The notes under the pieces were generated by a model. It was given only the letters and a program-made list of their open reading frames with translations, was not told where the DNA came from and searched no databases. A stretch of 64,000 nt of DNA from Pigmentiphaga aceris. GTDB taxonomy: Bacteria > Pseudomonadota > Gammaproteobacteria > Burkholderiales > Burkholderiaceae_B. The stretch is taken from the NCBI RefSeq assembly GCF_008119665.1, contig NZ_CP043046.1, positions 2,666,001 to 2,730,000 of the forward strand, in the 5' to 3' direction. Shown piece by piece: positions 8,622-16,370 of this stretch. The translations under genes were made by a program, and so were the position numbers. Each line of letters starts with the position of its first letter. Position 1 is the first letter of the stretch.

Positions 8622-9254
8622 ATGGAATACCGAACCAAAGAAGAACAGGTCGCAGACTACCTGCGCGAGCGCATCATTTCTGGCGTGTACCCGCGCGGGT
8701 CACGCCTGAAGCAAGCCGAGATCGCCGAACAGCTGCACCTTAGCATCACCCCCGTGCGCGAAGCGCTGAAGCTGCTGGCGGCCGAAGGCTACGTCAGCGG
8801 TGACTCCTACCGTGGCGCGCGCGTCGTCCCCTTCGATGCGGGTGCATCGGCCGAAATACTGCAACTGCGCCTGCTGCTGGAATCCCAGCTGGTGCGCGGT
8901 GCGATGGAAAAGATCACCACAGAACACATGGCCGGCCTGCGTGCCCTGGCCGATGAGTTCGCCAACGCCTTCTCCACCGGCGACCGCGCCAGCGCGCGTG
9001 GGGTGAACTACCGTTTCCATCGCTACTTCTATGACATCGCGGAGATGCCGCAGACGCTGCATTTTGTGCAGATCCTGTGGGCAAGATACCCCTTCGATGT
9101 GATCAATTCCGCCACCGATCGCGGCAAGGATGCTGTGCGGGAACACGAAGAGATTCTGCAGGCCGTGTCGGCTGGGGATACCTCGACTGCGATGCTGGCG
9201 ATGAGAAAGCATATCGAGTCGGGGTGGGGGGTGTTGAAGGCGATGAGCGAGTAA
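8622..9254 (+). CDS. GntR family transcriptional regulator (FCD domain)
   Basis: A 210-residue regulator. The N-terminal winged helix is plain (EEQVADYLRERIISGVYPRGSRLKQAEIAEQLHLSITPVREALKLLAAEGYV), and the C-terminal part is an all-helical FCD ligand domain with the Asp/His metal-site style residues typical of acid-sensing members (for example NYRFHRYFYDIAEM, EHEEILQAVSAGD and RKHIESG). It follows the CitE-like gene by 56 bases on the same strand, so it probably controls the catabolic operon at 1-8.6 kb in response to one of its acids. No operator is obvious in the short spacer. Confidence 0.92.
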   Translation: MEYRTKEEQVADYLRERIISGVYPRGSRLKQAEIAEQLHLSITPVREALKLLAAEGYVSGDSYRGARVVPFDAGASAEILQLRLLLESQLVRGAMEKITTEHMAGLRALADEFANAFSTGDRASARGVNYRFHRYFYDIAEMPQTLHFVQILWARYPFDVINSATDRGKDAVREHEEILQAVSAGDTSTAMLAMRKHIESGWGVLKAMSE

Positions 9255-9271
9255 GCGTTTCCTGGCGTTTG

Positions 9272-9466
9272 CTAATTCTGTAGGGCTTCGTTTGCGTCGC
9301 AGAGACGCTTCAGGACCACGGAGTCCTCCGTATAAAACACTTCTGGGCAGGGCTCCTTTGGCCGGATCATGTTGACGATGATCTGGCCAAGGCGGAGATC
9401 GGGATTCGCCTGCCAGTAGCGGTTCAATTCGCTGAGTATTTCGTCAATGCGGGCGGGATCTCTCAT
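9272..9466 (-). CDS. Small hypothetical protein, DUF1040/YihD-like
   Basis: A 64-residue protein on the minus strand, overlapping the stop of the upstream gene by ATGA. The start MRDPARIDEILSELNRYW followed by ANPDLRLGQIIVN and VFYTEDSVVLKRL resembles small DUF1040/YihD-type proteins, whose function is not established. It is acidic and has no membrane segment. It is coupled to the 219-residue gene before it, and both lie in a stretch with lower GC than the surroundings, so the pair may have arrived together. I recall the family pattern but cannot confirm it by search. Confidence 0.65.
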   Translation of the reverse strand: MRDPARIDEILSELNRYWQANPDLRLGQIIVNMIRPKEPCPEVFYTEDSVVLKRLCDANEALQN

Positions 9467-10122
9467 GCTTGTACACCGGGGGCCACCGGGCCGGCAGAGA
9501 TTGCCTCCAAGAACATTTCTCGCCCGCTCTTATTCTTGTATTTTCTCATTTTGGTGTGCCACCACCTTGTGCTTGGGTGCACTGCGCGTTTGACGGCAGT
9601 GATATCTTCGAGCGCTTTGATTGTTTGTGTGCTGGCCGCTGCTCGCCAAGCAAGCGTGCTGCAAAAAACAATCATGTCGGGTTTGAGGCAGCTGGCGACG
9701 GCCAGGATCGTTGATGCGCTGACCAAGCGATCCTGCGCGGTGTGGACCAGCGACTTACCGCTTTGCTGGGCGGGCCGCTGAAAGTAATTCATAAATGCGA
9801 CGTGCGAGAAGGCTGGTTCATCGACACCAAGTTGCCGCTCACCGAGTGCCTTGTCGATGTTCTTGAAGATCAGTTTGGAACGCTCCTTCCAGCCTGTTTC
9901 GATGCCTTTTGTGATAACGCCGCGAGTATTCAGCCAGGCACAATCGTCTTCCTGGATCGCGGTGTTTGCATACCAGTTAGCTGCATCATGGTGATAGGTG
10001 ACCGTCTCTTTTAAATAATGGCTTTCACCTATTAAAAGTAGTTTCAGCGGGTTGCTCTGATAGTTTTTTCCAACCCATGGCAGAAGTGTCGGATACCTCA
10101 CGTAATGGTCGATCAATGCCAT
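9463..10122 (-). CDS. Hypothetical protein, uracil-DNA-glycosylase-like fold suspected
   Basis: A 219-residue protein. The segment PLKLLLIGESHYL near residue 27 is of the kind found in uracil-DNA-glycosylase-like hypothetical proteins (a strand ending in GESH or GExPG). Later segments include AFMNYFQRPAQ, LKPDMIVFCSTLAWRAA and HPSTRWWHTKM, consistent with a Rossmann-like alpha/beta fold with a late Ser/His-containing motif (HPS) as in that superfamily. It ends with GREMFLEAI. It is translationally coupled to the small DUF1040-like gene. Base composition is clearly more AT-rich than the neighbours, including a T-rich stretch at 10130-10170 just upstream, suggesting transfer. Enzymatic activity is only a guess. 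Confidence 0.6.
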   Translation of the reverse strand: MALIDHYVRYPTLLPWVGKNYQSNPLKLLLIGESHYLKETVTYHHDAANWYANTAIQEDDCAWLNTRGVITKGIETGWKERSKLIFKNIDKALGERQLGVDEPAFSHVAFMNYFQRPAQQSGKSLVHTAQDRLVSASTILAVASCLKPDMIVFCSTLAWRAAASTQTIKALEDITAVKRAVHPSTRWWHTKMRKYKNKSGREMFLEAISAGPVAPGVQA

Positions 10123-10222
10123 TCGCTGTCGAAATCAGTAGTTTTGTACATTTTTATTTAAATGGATTTAGAAAATTCTGCTGGGCAATGCCAGCTTTCG
10201 AGAAGTGTAATTAGCGTGACAC

Positions 10223-10573
10223 TCAGGTTTGCCCTGTGGCCCCTCGATTCACCGCCTCCATGATCGCCACATTGATCCCCTGCATCACCTCGCGATACGC
10301 ATCCAGCCGGGCTGGCGCAATATCGTCGGCCACCAGGTCCATCTGATGGTGAAATTCGTTGGCCAATGCCCGTGGGTCCGGGTGACTGGCGATCAACGCA
10401 TATCCCAGGCGGCGCGAGGCAGTCAGGTGAACGGTCAGGTCCGCCGTCAACGCAGCATTTTCGGTATGCAGGCGCACCATTTCTTCCAGAAGCCGGCCGT
10501 GGCGGTCCAGACGTTCGATGATCGGATCGATAGGCGCAGGAGAAGGCAGGGAAGGAGACGGATCTTGAGGCAT
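10223..10573 (-). CDS. Hypothetical protein with coiled-coil-like helix
   Basis: A 116-residue protein I do not recognise. The ATG at 10573 is preferred over a longer frame because the extra N-terminal part is Cys/Val/Ser-rich and unlikely. After a Pro-rich start (QDPSPSLPSPAPIDPII) comes a helical, Leu/Glu-rich stretch RLDRHGRLLEEMVRLHTENAA, then an alpha-helical remainder. No signal peptide and no membrane segment. It sits between a low-GC cassette and the TetR gene, with a 7-bp inverted repeat (10590-10596 with 10609-10615) upstream. Coding bias of the frame is good, so it is likely real. Confidence 0.6.
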   Translation of the reverse strand: MPQDPSPSLPSPAPIDPIIERLDRHGRLLEEMVRLHTENAALTADLTVHLTASRRLGYALIASHPDPRALANEFHHQMDLVADDIAPARLDAYREVMQGINVAIMEAVNRGATGQT

Positions 10574-10689
10574 GAGTTTCTCGGTTCGGACGGGCTGTGA
10601 TCTTTTATAGCCCGTGACGCGTTGTTGTGGCGCATGGAAGCTTACTGCCGACGCCTTTGCAGGGCTGACCACACGGCTGACTACATGGC

Positions 10690-11304
10690 TTACTGCGCCG
10701 CAGCCACATCCCAAACACCCATCACCTGGGATATGGCGGCTTCCATGGCTTGAATGCCAACCCCATCCCTGGCCAACGTGGACAGGCCAAGCAGAAAGCT
10801 GTCAAAAACCATGCTCAATGCACGTGCATCGACATCGGCCCTGAGCGTGCCATCGGCAATGCCACGATCGATGCAGGCCTTGATCCCGGCACGTGTGCGT
10901 GCGCGTGAGCGGGTTAGCGGAGCAGTGACCTCGGACAGCTCGGGCGACGGCGCGCTCATCGCACCTAATGCCACCATGCAGCCTTTGGGGTGCCCGCGCT
11001 CGCACTGCATGCGCGCCGAGCGTCGCAGCGACAGTTCAATTGCTGCTTTGGGCGCAATGGTTTTGTCCCACAGGCAGTCGTTGACCTGGGCATAGGTGGC
11101 CAGGTAACGCGCCATGCATTCCTGGAATAGCGCTTCTTTGGACGCGAAGGCCGCATAGAAGCTGGGTGCCGAGATGCCGCCACCTATCGCGGCTTTCAGC
11201 TGGGCAAGCGATGTGGATTCGTAGCCCTGTTCCCAGAACAGGTGCAGCGCCTGATCGACGGCCGCGTCTCGGTCGAAGGTTCGTGGTCTGCCCATCTGCG
11301 CCAT
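10690..11304 (-). CDS. TetR/AcrR family transcriptional regulator
   Basis: A 204-residue TetR-type repressor. The N-terminal helix-turn-helix is MGRPRTFDRDAAVDQALHLFWEQGYESTSLAQLKAAIGG with the typical SAPSFYAAFASKEALF continuation; the C-terminal effector domain contains RCERGHPKGCMV-like Cys residues. It is transcribed away from the MFS efflux gene at 11614. The 309-base region between them carries three related copies of a TATGTATCGATCGATAT-type site, consistent with self-repression and repression of the pump, relieved by a pump substrate. The TetR/MFS pairing is a common arrangement. Confidence 0.92.
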   Translation of the reverse strand: MAQMGRPRTFDRDAAVDQALHLFWEQGYESTSLAQLKAAIGGGISAPSFYAAFASKEALFQECMARYLATYAQVNDCLWDKTIAPKAAIELSLRRSARMQCERGHPKGCMVALGAMSAPSPELSEVTAPLTRSRARTRAGIKACIDRGIADGTLRADVDARALSMVFDSFLLGLSTLARDGVGIQAMEAAISQVMGVWDVAAAQ

Positions 11305-11328
11305 GACTGTCTCCTGTGATGGAGATAA

Positions 11329-11345
11329 AGACTAGTCGATACATA
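11329..11345 (-). promoter_or_regulatory. Putative TetR operator copy 1 (half conserved)
   Basis: On the minus strand this reads TATGTATCGACTAGTCT, matching copy 2 at 12 of 17 positions with the TATGTATCGA part identical. It lies 25 bases upstream of the TetR start codon, where binding would block transcription of the repressor gene. Confidence 0.45.
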
Positions 11346-11381
11346 AGTCGTTGACAAGAAATCGGTGCGCATCTACATTTC

Positions 11382-11398
11382 ATATCGATCGATACATA
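11382..11398 (-). promoter_or_regulatory. Putative TetR operator copy 2 (palindrome core)
   Basis: The minus strand reads TATGTATCGATCGATAT. It contains the perfect 12-bp palindrome TATCGATCGATA at 11383-11394, as expected for a dimeric repressor. Confidence 0.55.
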
Positions 11399-11534
11399 AA
11401 TGGCGGCCAGAAGTGAGCTTTGGTCTGTTGCGTCAATGACGATCTGTGTTGATCGCAGCAAGGGCTCGCCGCGAGTCTGCCGCCTACCGTGCACCACCAG
11501 GCTGCCGCCTACACCGGCAATTTTTTTACCTACA

Positions 11535-11551
11535 TATGTACTGATCGATAT
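11535..11551 (+). promoter_or_regulatory. Putative TetR operator copy 3, upstream of the MFS gene
   Basis: The plus strand reads TATGTACTGATCGATAT, matching copy 2 at 15 of 17 positions in the opposite orientation. It is 62 bases before the MFS start and directly follows the palindrome TACATATGTA at 11531-11540. Confidence 0.5.
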
Positions 11552-11613
11552 TTATGTGTGGCGCGTGTCAGCCACGTCCGCCTTTCACTATTCCGAACAT
11601 TTCAGGAAAGAAC

Positions 11614-12822
11614 GTGAATCTAACTAGCTCCACCACCGCTGCGTCCACTGACCAGCTTCCCATCGCCGCTTTGCTGGCATTGGCCATGACCGGTTTCATC
11701 TGCATCGTCACCGAGACCTTGCCTGCCGGATTGCTGCCGCATATCTCCGACGGCCTGGGCGTGACGGCCTCGATGGCTGGGCAGACTGTGACGGCCTACG
11801 CGCTTGGCTCGGTACTAGCTGCCATTCCGCTGACCATTGCCACGCAACACTGGCGGCGGCGCAATGTGCTGCTGCTGACCATCGTGGGTTTTCTGGTGTT
11901 CAACACCATCACTGCGCTGTCGCAAGACTTCTGGTTGACGATGGCTGCGCGCTTCTTTGCGGGCATGGCGGCAGGTTTGGCCTGGAGTCTGCTGGCCGGT
12001 TATGCGCGACGCATGGTGCAGCCGCATCAGCAGGGCAGTGCGATGGCGATTGCGATGGTAGGCACGCCCATCGCGCTGTCTTTGGGGGTGCCGCTGGGCA
12101 CGTGGCTGGGCGGCATCATGGGGTGGCGTAGTGCGTTTGGGGTGATGTCCGGGCTGACCTTGCTGCTGATCGTGTGGGTGTTGGCCAAGGTGCCTGATTA
12201 CCCCGGTCAGTCAGGTCGTGAACGCATGGCTTTGCGCAAGGTGTTCACCACGCCGGGCGTTCGTCCGGTGCTGGCAACCGTCATGGTGTGGATGCTGGCC
12301 CACAACATTCTGTACACCTACGTCGCACCTTTCGTGGCGCAGGCGGGTCTGCTTGATCGCATCGACGTGGTGTTGCTGACCTTTGGCATGGCAGCGTTGC
12401 TGGGCATCGCGATTACCGGCCGCTTGGTGCAGCATCACCTGCGGGGCGCAGTGCTGACCAGCCTGGCGACCTTCTTCATGGTGGCAGTGGTGTTTGCCTG
12501 GTCGGCATCGGTGCCGGCCGTGATCTACGCTGGCGTGGCCGTGTGGGGGCTGAGCTTCGGTGGCGCTGCGACCTTGTTGCAGACCGCGTTGGCCGACACC
12601 GCAGGCAAGGGCGCAGATGTGGCCTTGTCGATGAATGTGGTGGCCTGGAACAGCGTGATTGCGGGTGGTGGTGTGCTGGGCGGCATCTTGCTGGATCGGT
12701 GGGGCGCACATACCTTCCCCTGGGCACTGGCCGCACTGACGGCGATTGGCCTGGTCATCGTATGGAGCGCCCGGGTGCATGGATTCCGTCCCGGTTCGCG
12801 CACTCCTGTCGAGGGTCATTGA
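11614..12822 (+). CDS. MFS efflux transporter (DHA1, AraJ/YdhP-like)
   Basis: A 402-residue inner-membrane transporter with 12 predicted helices. The GTG start at 11614 follows AGGAAAG at 11604-11610; the longer frame adds an unlikely Cys/Pro-rich segment. The first helices (LPIAALLALAMTGFICIVTETLPAGLLPHISDGLGV) match the sugar-efflux/chloramphenicol-resistance type of DHA1 drug exporters, with the RxxRR-type loop HWRRRNVLLLT between helices 2 and 3. It should export a small toxic compound by proton antiport. It is divergent from TetR, which probably represses it through the sites at 11329-11551. Confidence 0.9.
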   Translation: MNLTSSTTAASTDQLPIAALLALAMTGFICIVTETLPAGLLPHISDGLGVTASMAGQTVTAYALGSVLAAIPLTIATQHWRRRNVLLLTIVGFLVFNTITALSQDFWLTMAARFFAGMAAGLAWSLLAGYARRMVQPHQQGSAMAIAMVGTPIALSLGVPLGTWLGGIMGWRSAFGVMSGLTLLLIVWVLAKVPDYPGQSGRERMALRKVFTTPGVRPVLATVMVWMLAHNILYTYVAPFVAQAGLLDRIDVVLLTFGMAALLGIAITGRLVQHHLRGAVLTSLATFFMVAVVFAWSASVPAVIYAGVAVWGLSFGGAATLLQTALADTAGKGADVALSMNVVAWNSVIAGGGVLGGILLDRWGAHTFPWALAALTAIGLVIVWSARVHGFRPGSRTPVEGH

Positions 12823-13008
12823 GCCAACCTGACTGCGCGCTTGTCAGCCCTGAGTTGCTAACGCTGGCTTGCCAACGCTGGGCGGGCCTGAATCGCACCG
12901 ATATCTGGCAAGTGCAGGAGGTCTGAATCGGGTTCCAGACGGTGGCATATCCTGACGTATGTGTCAGCACCGCTTGATAGACTCCTGGCCAAACAATCAG
13001 GAGATGTC

Positions 13009-13971
13009 ATGAACACCCATCGGACACCCACGCTTGCCGGGCAAGCTGCTTCGCCGGCAAGCGACAGCCGGCTTGTTGAAGCCCACCCCAGCAATCTGCC
13101 AGGCGCGATGCCGATCCAAAAGCAGTCGGTGGAAAAGAAGTCGGTGATCGTCAGCGATGGAACCCGGCTCAATTATCTGGAAGTCGGGCAGGGGCAGACA
13201 CTGTTGATGGTGCCTGGTTGGTCTCAGACCGCAGAACAGTTCCGCTTCCAGCTTGAAGGGCTGGCCAGCCATTACCGCGTGATTGCCGTGGATATGCGCG
13301 GGCATGGCGATTCCGACAAGCCCGCTCACGGATACCGCATTCAGCGACTGGCCAAGGATCTGGACGACGTGATGGCTGCGCTGGGTCTGACAGACGTGAA
13401 CCTGCTGTGCCATTCGATGGGCAACAGCGTGGCATGGTGTCACCTTGACATGTTCGGATGGTCGCGCATTGCCAGGTACCTGTGCATCGACCAACCTACG
13501 TTCCTGGTGCCGGACCCCGCCTGGACCCCGCAGCAGGTGGCCGATTACGGTGCGATCTTCCAGGACGCAAACCATGCGGCCAGTGTCGTGGCCGCCGTGG
13601 CGGCCGATCTGGGCAATGCCGAGGCACCGACCACCACGGCGTTCCTGGCGTCAATGACGCGGGGCATGTCGGCCGAGCTGTGCGAATGGATCAAGGCCGA
13701 AACCCTGAAAATGCCGCGTGACCTGGCAGCCCGCCTGCTGCAAAGCCATTGCTACCAAGACTGGCGCGATGTGATCCCCCGCATCGACAAGCCGACGCTG
13801 TTCGTCGGCGGCACCGTCAGCAACGTGCCGCACCCGTGCGTGCAATGGCAGCACACGCAAGTGCGCAATGCGCAGATCCGAATCTTCGAGGAAGCCGAGG
13901 GTGGATCGCACTTCATGTTCATCCAGAATTCCGCTGCGTTCAACGCGATGGTGCACGAGTTCATCGGCTAG
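13009..13971 (+). CDS. Alpha/beta hydrolase
   Basis: A 320-residue hydrolase; AGGAG lies 5 bases before the ATG at 13009. The first 45 residues are a non-conserved, possibly disordered leader. The core has the oxyanion segment LMVPGWSQTAEQF, the VIAVDMRGHGDSDKP strand-loop typical of esterase and dehalogenase relatives, the nucleophile elbow LLCHSMGN (Ser) and the late His in EGGSHFMFIQN. The Ser nucleophile makes it an esterase or lactonase type, not a haloalkane dehalogenase, which would use Asp. It stands alone between the MFS gene and a membrane protein gene; no substrate can be proposed. Confidence 0.88.
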   Translation: MNTHRTPTLAGQAASPASDSRLVEAHPSNLPGAMPIQKQSVEKKSVIVSDGTRLNYLEVGQGQTLLMVPGWSQTAEQFRFQLEGLASHYRVIAVDMRGHGDSDKPAHGYRIQRLAKDLDDVMAALGLTDVNLLCHSMGNSVAWCHLDMFGWSRIARYLCIDQPTFLVPDPAWTPQQVADYGAIFQDANHAASVVAAVAADLGNAEAPTTTAFLASMTRGMSAELCEWIKAETLKMPRDLAARLLQSHCYQDWRDVIPRIDKPTLFVGGTVSNVPHPCVQWQHTQVRNAQIRIFEEAEGGSHFMFIQNSAAFNAMVHEFIG

Positions 13972-14082
13972 GCGTGCATGCATTTGCATACACACCTGTT
14001 TGCCAACTATCCGACCCGCCACGCGGTCTTGCGGTAGGCTCTGCGTTTTCCATTTTTCGCCTTTGACCGGGCAGCCTGCCGA

Positions 14083-15366
14083 ATGCGCAAACGCTTTGCT
14101 GCGATGACGCCAACGATCCTGGATGGCCGGATCGAGTCGCTGCGCGTATCCGTACCGCTCGTCATGGGCGACATTCACCTGCGCGTGGATGGCGTCCCGG
14201 TGACAGGCACGATCGAAGACGCAGCAAAGATCAGAACCTTGCGCGGCTTGCAGGAACAGGCCGCGCCGGTGCGTATCGGTGTGCTCACCGACAGCAAGGG
14301 TGACCACCACTTTGCATGGCTGATCGCGCGCAAGGGGCCAGGGGTACCGCCACGTTTCTATCGCGACGAGAAACGCAATGCGTGGCGCACTACCGGCATC
14401 GGCTTGACCATCGCCGTGCTGGCCATAGCTGGTGCGTGGCTGCTGGGCCTGAGTTCGGCGTGGCGGGCGGTCGCGCTTGCGGTGCTGCTTGCCGTTGCGC
14501 TGATGGGCGTCATCATTGCGGGCCTGTCCTTGCACGGCTTGTGGTTCAACCGTGTGCATCGTGCGGCCATTCTGAAAAGCGAAGCGGCTTACCGGGATCA
14601 CTCAGGAAAGCCGCTGTCGGTGATGCCAGCGGTGACACCGGTTCAGAATGCCGTGCACAAGTCCGGGTCGGCGCCAGTTCCCGACCAGCCCCACATACAA
14701 GCTGCCGATACACAAGCTGCCGATACCGAACCACCGCCGATGCAGCGCGTTCAGGGCACCTTGACCTCATTGACCCACGAAACGCGACGCTCGGTGAATT
14801 CAGGTCCGTCCTTCGGTGTTTTCCGCTTCCTGGTCGGCCGACAGGCCTACATCATGACGGTGGGCGAGAACCTGGGCGACGTGAAGCCCTTCCTGGCCGA
14901 GGGCGACCGGGTAGACATGGCGGTGCTGGCGCAGGATGTACCCGGAGGCGGGCCGCACAGACTGGTCTACGCCATGCGCAATCTGGAGGATGGCCGAGTG
15001 TATGTATGCCATCACGGATTCCGGGGTGGCAATGGCCACATCGCGCCAGTTGGCGTCGGACTGGCGCAGCGCGTGCCCCTTCTGAAAACGGTGGGTGGCC
15101 TGCTGCTGTTTACCTGGCTGCTACTGATCAGCATCAGCTATTTCGACAGATCGCCCGGCGATTACGACGACTTGGCCGCGCTTGGCACCTATTCGCTGCT
15201 CGGTTTCGTGGCTATCTGGTTCTGCTTTGCGCTGCCCTTCGTGTACCTGGACTGGCGCTGGCGCAAAGGCCGGCCGACCAAGCGACAGCGTATTGTGGAA
15301 CGCGTCTACCTGACGCTGGGCCTGGGCACGCCCTTCGCCCCCACCGAGCGCATCGAAGAAGTCTAG
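14083..15366 (+). CDS. Hypothetical integral membrane protein
   Basis: A 427-residue protein of unknown function. Residues 1-95 form a soluble domain with alternating strand-like sequence; two membrane helices follow at about 105-150 (GIGLTIAVLAIAGAWLLGL and AVALAVLLAVALMGVIIAG). A Gln/Ala/Asp-rich linker contains the repeated IQAADTQAADTE. A second soluble region (about 225-330, FRFLVGRQAYIMTVGENLGDVKPFLAEGDRV) and two more helices (about 345-400) end the protein. An internal ATG at 14104 is an alternative start. Its 3' end overlaps the convergent GntR gene by 4 bases. The layout recalls RDD- or DUF-type membrane proteins but I do not recognise the family. Confidence 0.7.
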   Translation: MRKRFAAMTPTILDGRIESLRVSVPLVMGDIHLRVDGVPVTGTIEDAAKIRTLRGLQEQAAPVRIGVLTDSKGDHHFAWLIARKGPGVPPRFYRDEKRNAWRTTGIGLTIAVLAIAGAWLLGLSSAWRAVALAVLLAVALMGVIIAGLSLHGLWFNRVHRAAILKSEAAYRDHSGKPLSVMPAVTPVQNAVHKSGSAPVPDQPHIQAADTQAADTEPPPMQRVQGTLTSLTHETRRSVNSGPSFGVFRFLVGRQAYIMTVGENLGDVKPFLAEGDRVDMAVLAQDVPGGGPHRLVYAMRNLEDGRVYVCHHGFRGGNGHIAPVGVGLAQRVPLLKTVGGLLLFTWLLLISISYFDRSPGDYDDLAALGTYSLLGFVAIWFCFALPFVYLDWRWRKGRPTKRQRIVERVYLTLGLGTPFAPTERIEEV

Positions 15367-16169
15367 GCCGTATCGCCACCAGGCTTGGCCTGGTCAAGTG
15401 CCAGATAGCTGTCGTCGCCATCCAGGCTGCAATCCAGCGTGCTGGGCGGCACATCGCGTTCCAGCACGGCGAACATGCTGTCGACGAAATCCATCAAGCC
15501 GTCGGACGCAGCAATCGCGCTGTCCACGTCGCCGCTGGCGACGGCCGAAATCACCGAGATATGACCGGCCACCGTGCGCTGCAGATCGACCTTGTCGGGC
15601 GCGTGCATGTGATAGATCCAGCCGATGCGCCGGAAGATCGTATGCAGCGGCCGTAGCGTGCCTTCCACAAACGGTTCCTGTGCGGCTGCCAGGAACAGCT
15701 GATCGATCAAGCGGTCGGCCACGTTGAATTGCTCGATAGTCATGTGCGCGCCGTGCTCGATCAGTTGCCGCTTGATGTGCTGCATGCGGTTGCGTTCGGA
15801 CGCCCCTGAGCGTTCCGTCGCCAACCGGATCACGAACCTTTCCATGTCGCGACGCAGTCTGAGCAGCACACGATCCCGCGTGAGGTCGATGGGCGTGATG
15901 CGAATGCCGTGACGCGGGGTGATCTGCACCAAGGTGTCTGCGGCCAGGCGGTTGAGTGCCTGATGTACCGGCGTGCGGCCGTAACCCACCATGGTTTGCA
16001 ACTCGTGCGTGGCCAGGAAACGGCCCGGTGCCAGCTTGCAGCAGATCAGCAGTTCTTCAATACGTTCATAAGCCTGATCCGACTGGTTCGCAGGATTTCT
16101 GCGTGGCGCAGGTGCACCTGCGTCAGCAGCCGGCGGCGCAGTTCTGGCGGTTGAGCGGGTTGCCATCAA
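15363..16169 (-). CDS. GntR family transcriptional regulator
   Basis: A 268-residue regulator. After a 30-residue Ala/Pro-rich leader comes a winged helix (SDQAYERIEELLICCKLAPGRFLATHELQTMVGYGRTPVHQALNRLAADTLV) and an FCD-like helical sensor domain (RDMERFVIRLATER, DRLIDQLFLAAAQEPFVEGTLRPLH, TVAGHISVISAVASGDVDSA). It is transcribed away from the sugar-type ABC importer operon at 16371 and very probably regulates it. The palindrome GTGATATATCAC at 16299-16310 lies in the shared upstream region and is the best operator candidate. Confidence 0.9.
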   Translation of the reverse strand: MMATRSTARTAPPAADAGAPAPRRNPANQSDQAYERIEELLICCKLAPGRFLATHELQTMVGYGRTPVHQALNRLAADTLVQITPRHGIRITPIDLTRDRVLLRLRRDMERFVIRLATERSGASERNRMQHIKRQLIEHGAHMTIEQFNVADRLIDQLFLAAAQEPFVEGTLRPLHTIFRRIGWIYHMHAPDKVDLQRTVAGHISVISAVASGDVDSAIAASDGLMDFVDSMFAVLERDVPPSTLDCSLDGDDSYLALDQAKPGGDTA

Positions 16170-16298
16170 ATTCCCTCTGTTTCAAGCCTTAAGCATAGCT
16201 GATATGCCAGAGCATGCGTACTGGAATGCCCAGTATTCATGCGCTTCTTCGCCTATCAGCTTATGCGTGTCGAGATCGGGTATTCACTGATAAATGTT

Positions 16299-16310
16299 GT
16301 GATATATCAC
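16299..16310. promoter_or_regulatory. Candidate GntR operator palindrome
   Basis: A perfect 12-bp palindrome, GTGATATATCAC, 61 bases before the solute-binding protein start and inside the AT-rich GntR/importer intergenic region. Perfect palindromes with GT...AC ends are usual for GntR-type operators. The link is by position only. Confidence 0.45.
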
Positions 16311-16370
16311 GATATTATTGCGCTTCAATTCAAAAGAAAGCGGCCACGACGCCGCATCAAGGAGATCGGC

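Noticed and set aside
10590..10615. ACGGGCT/AGCCCGT inverted repeat upstream of the 10223-10573 gene
   Set aside because: Only 7 bp with a 12-base loop and no T-run; not convincing as a terminator or operator.
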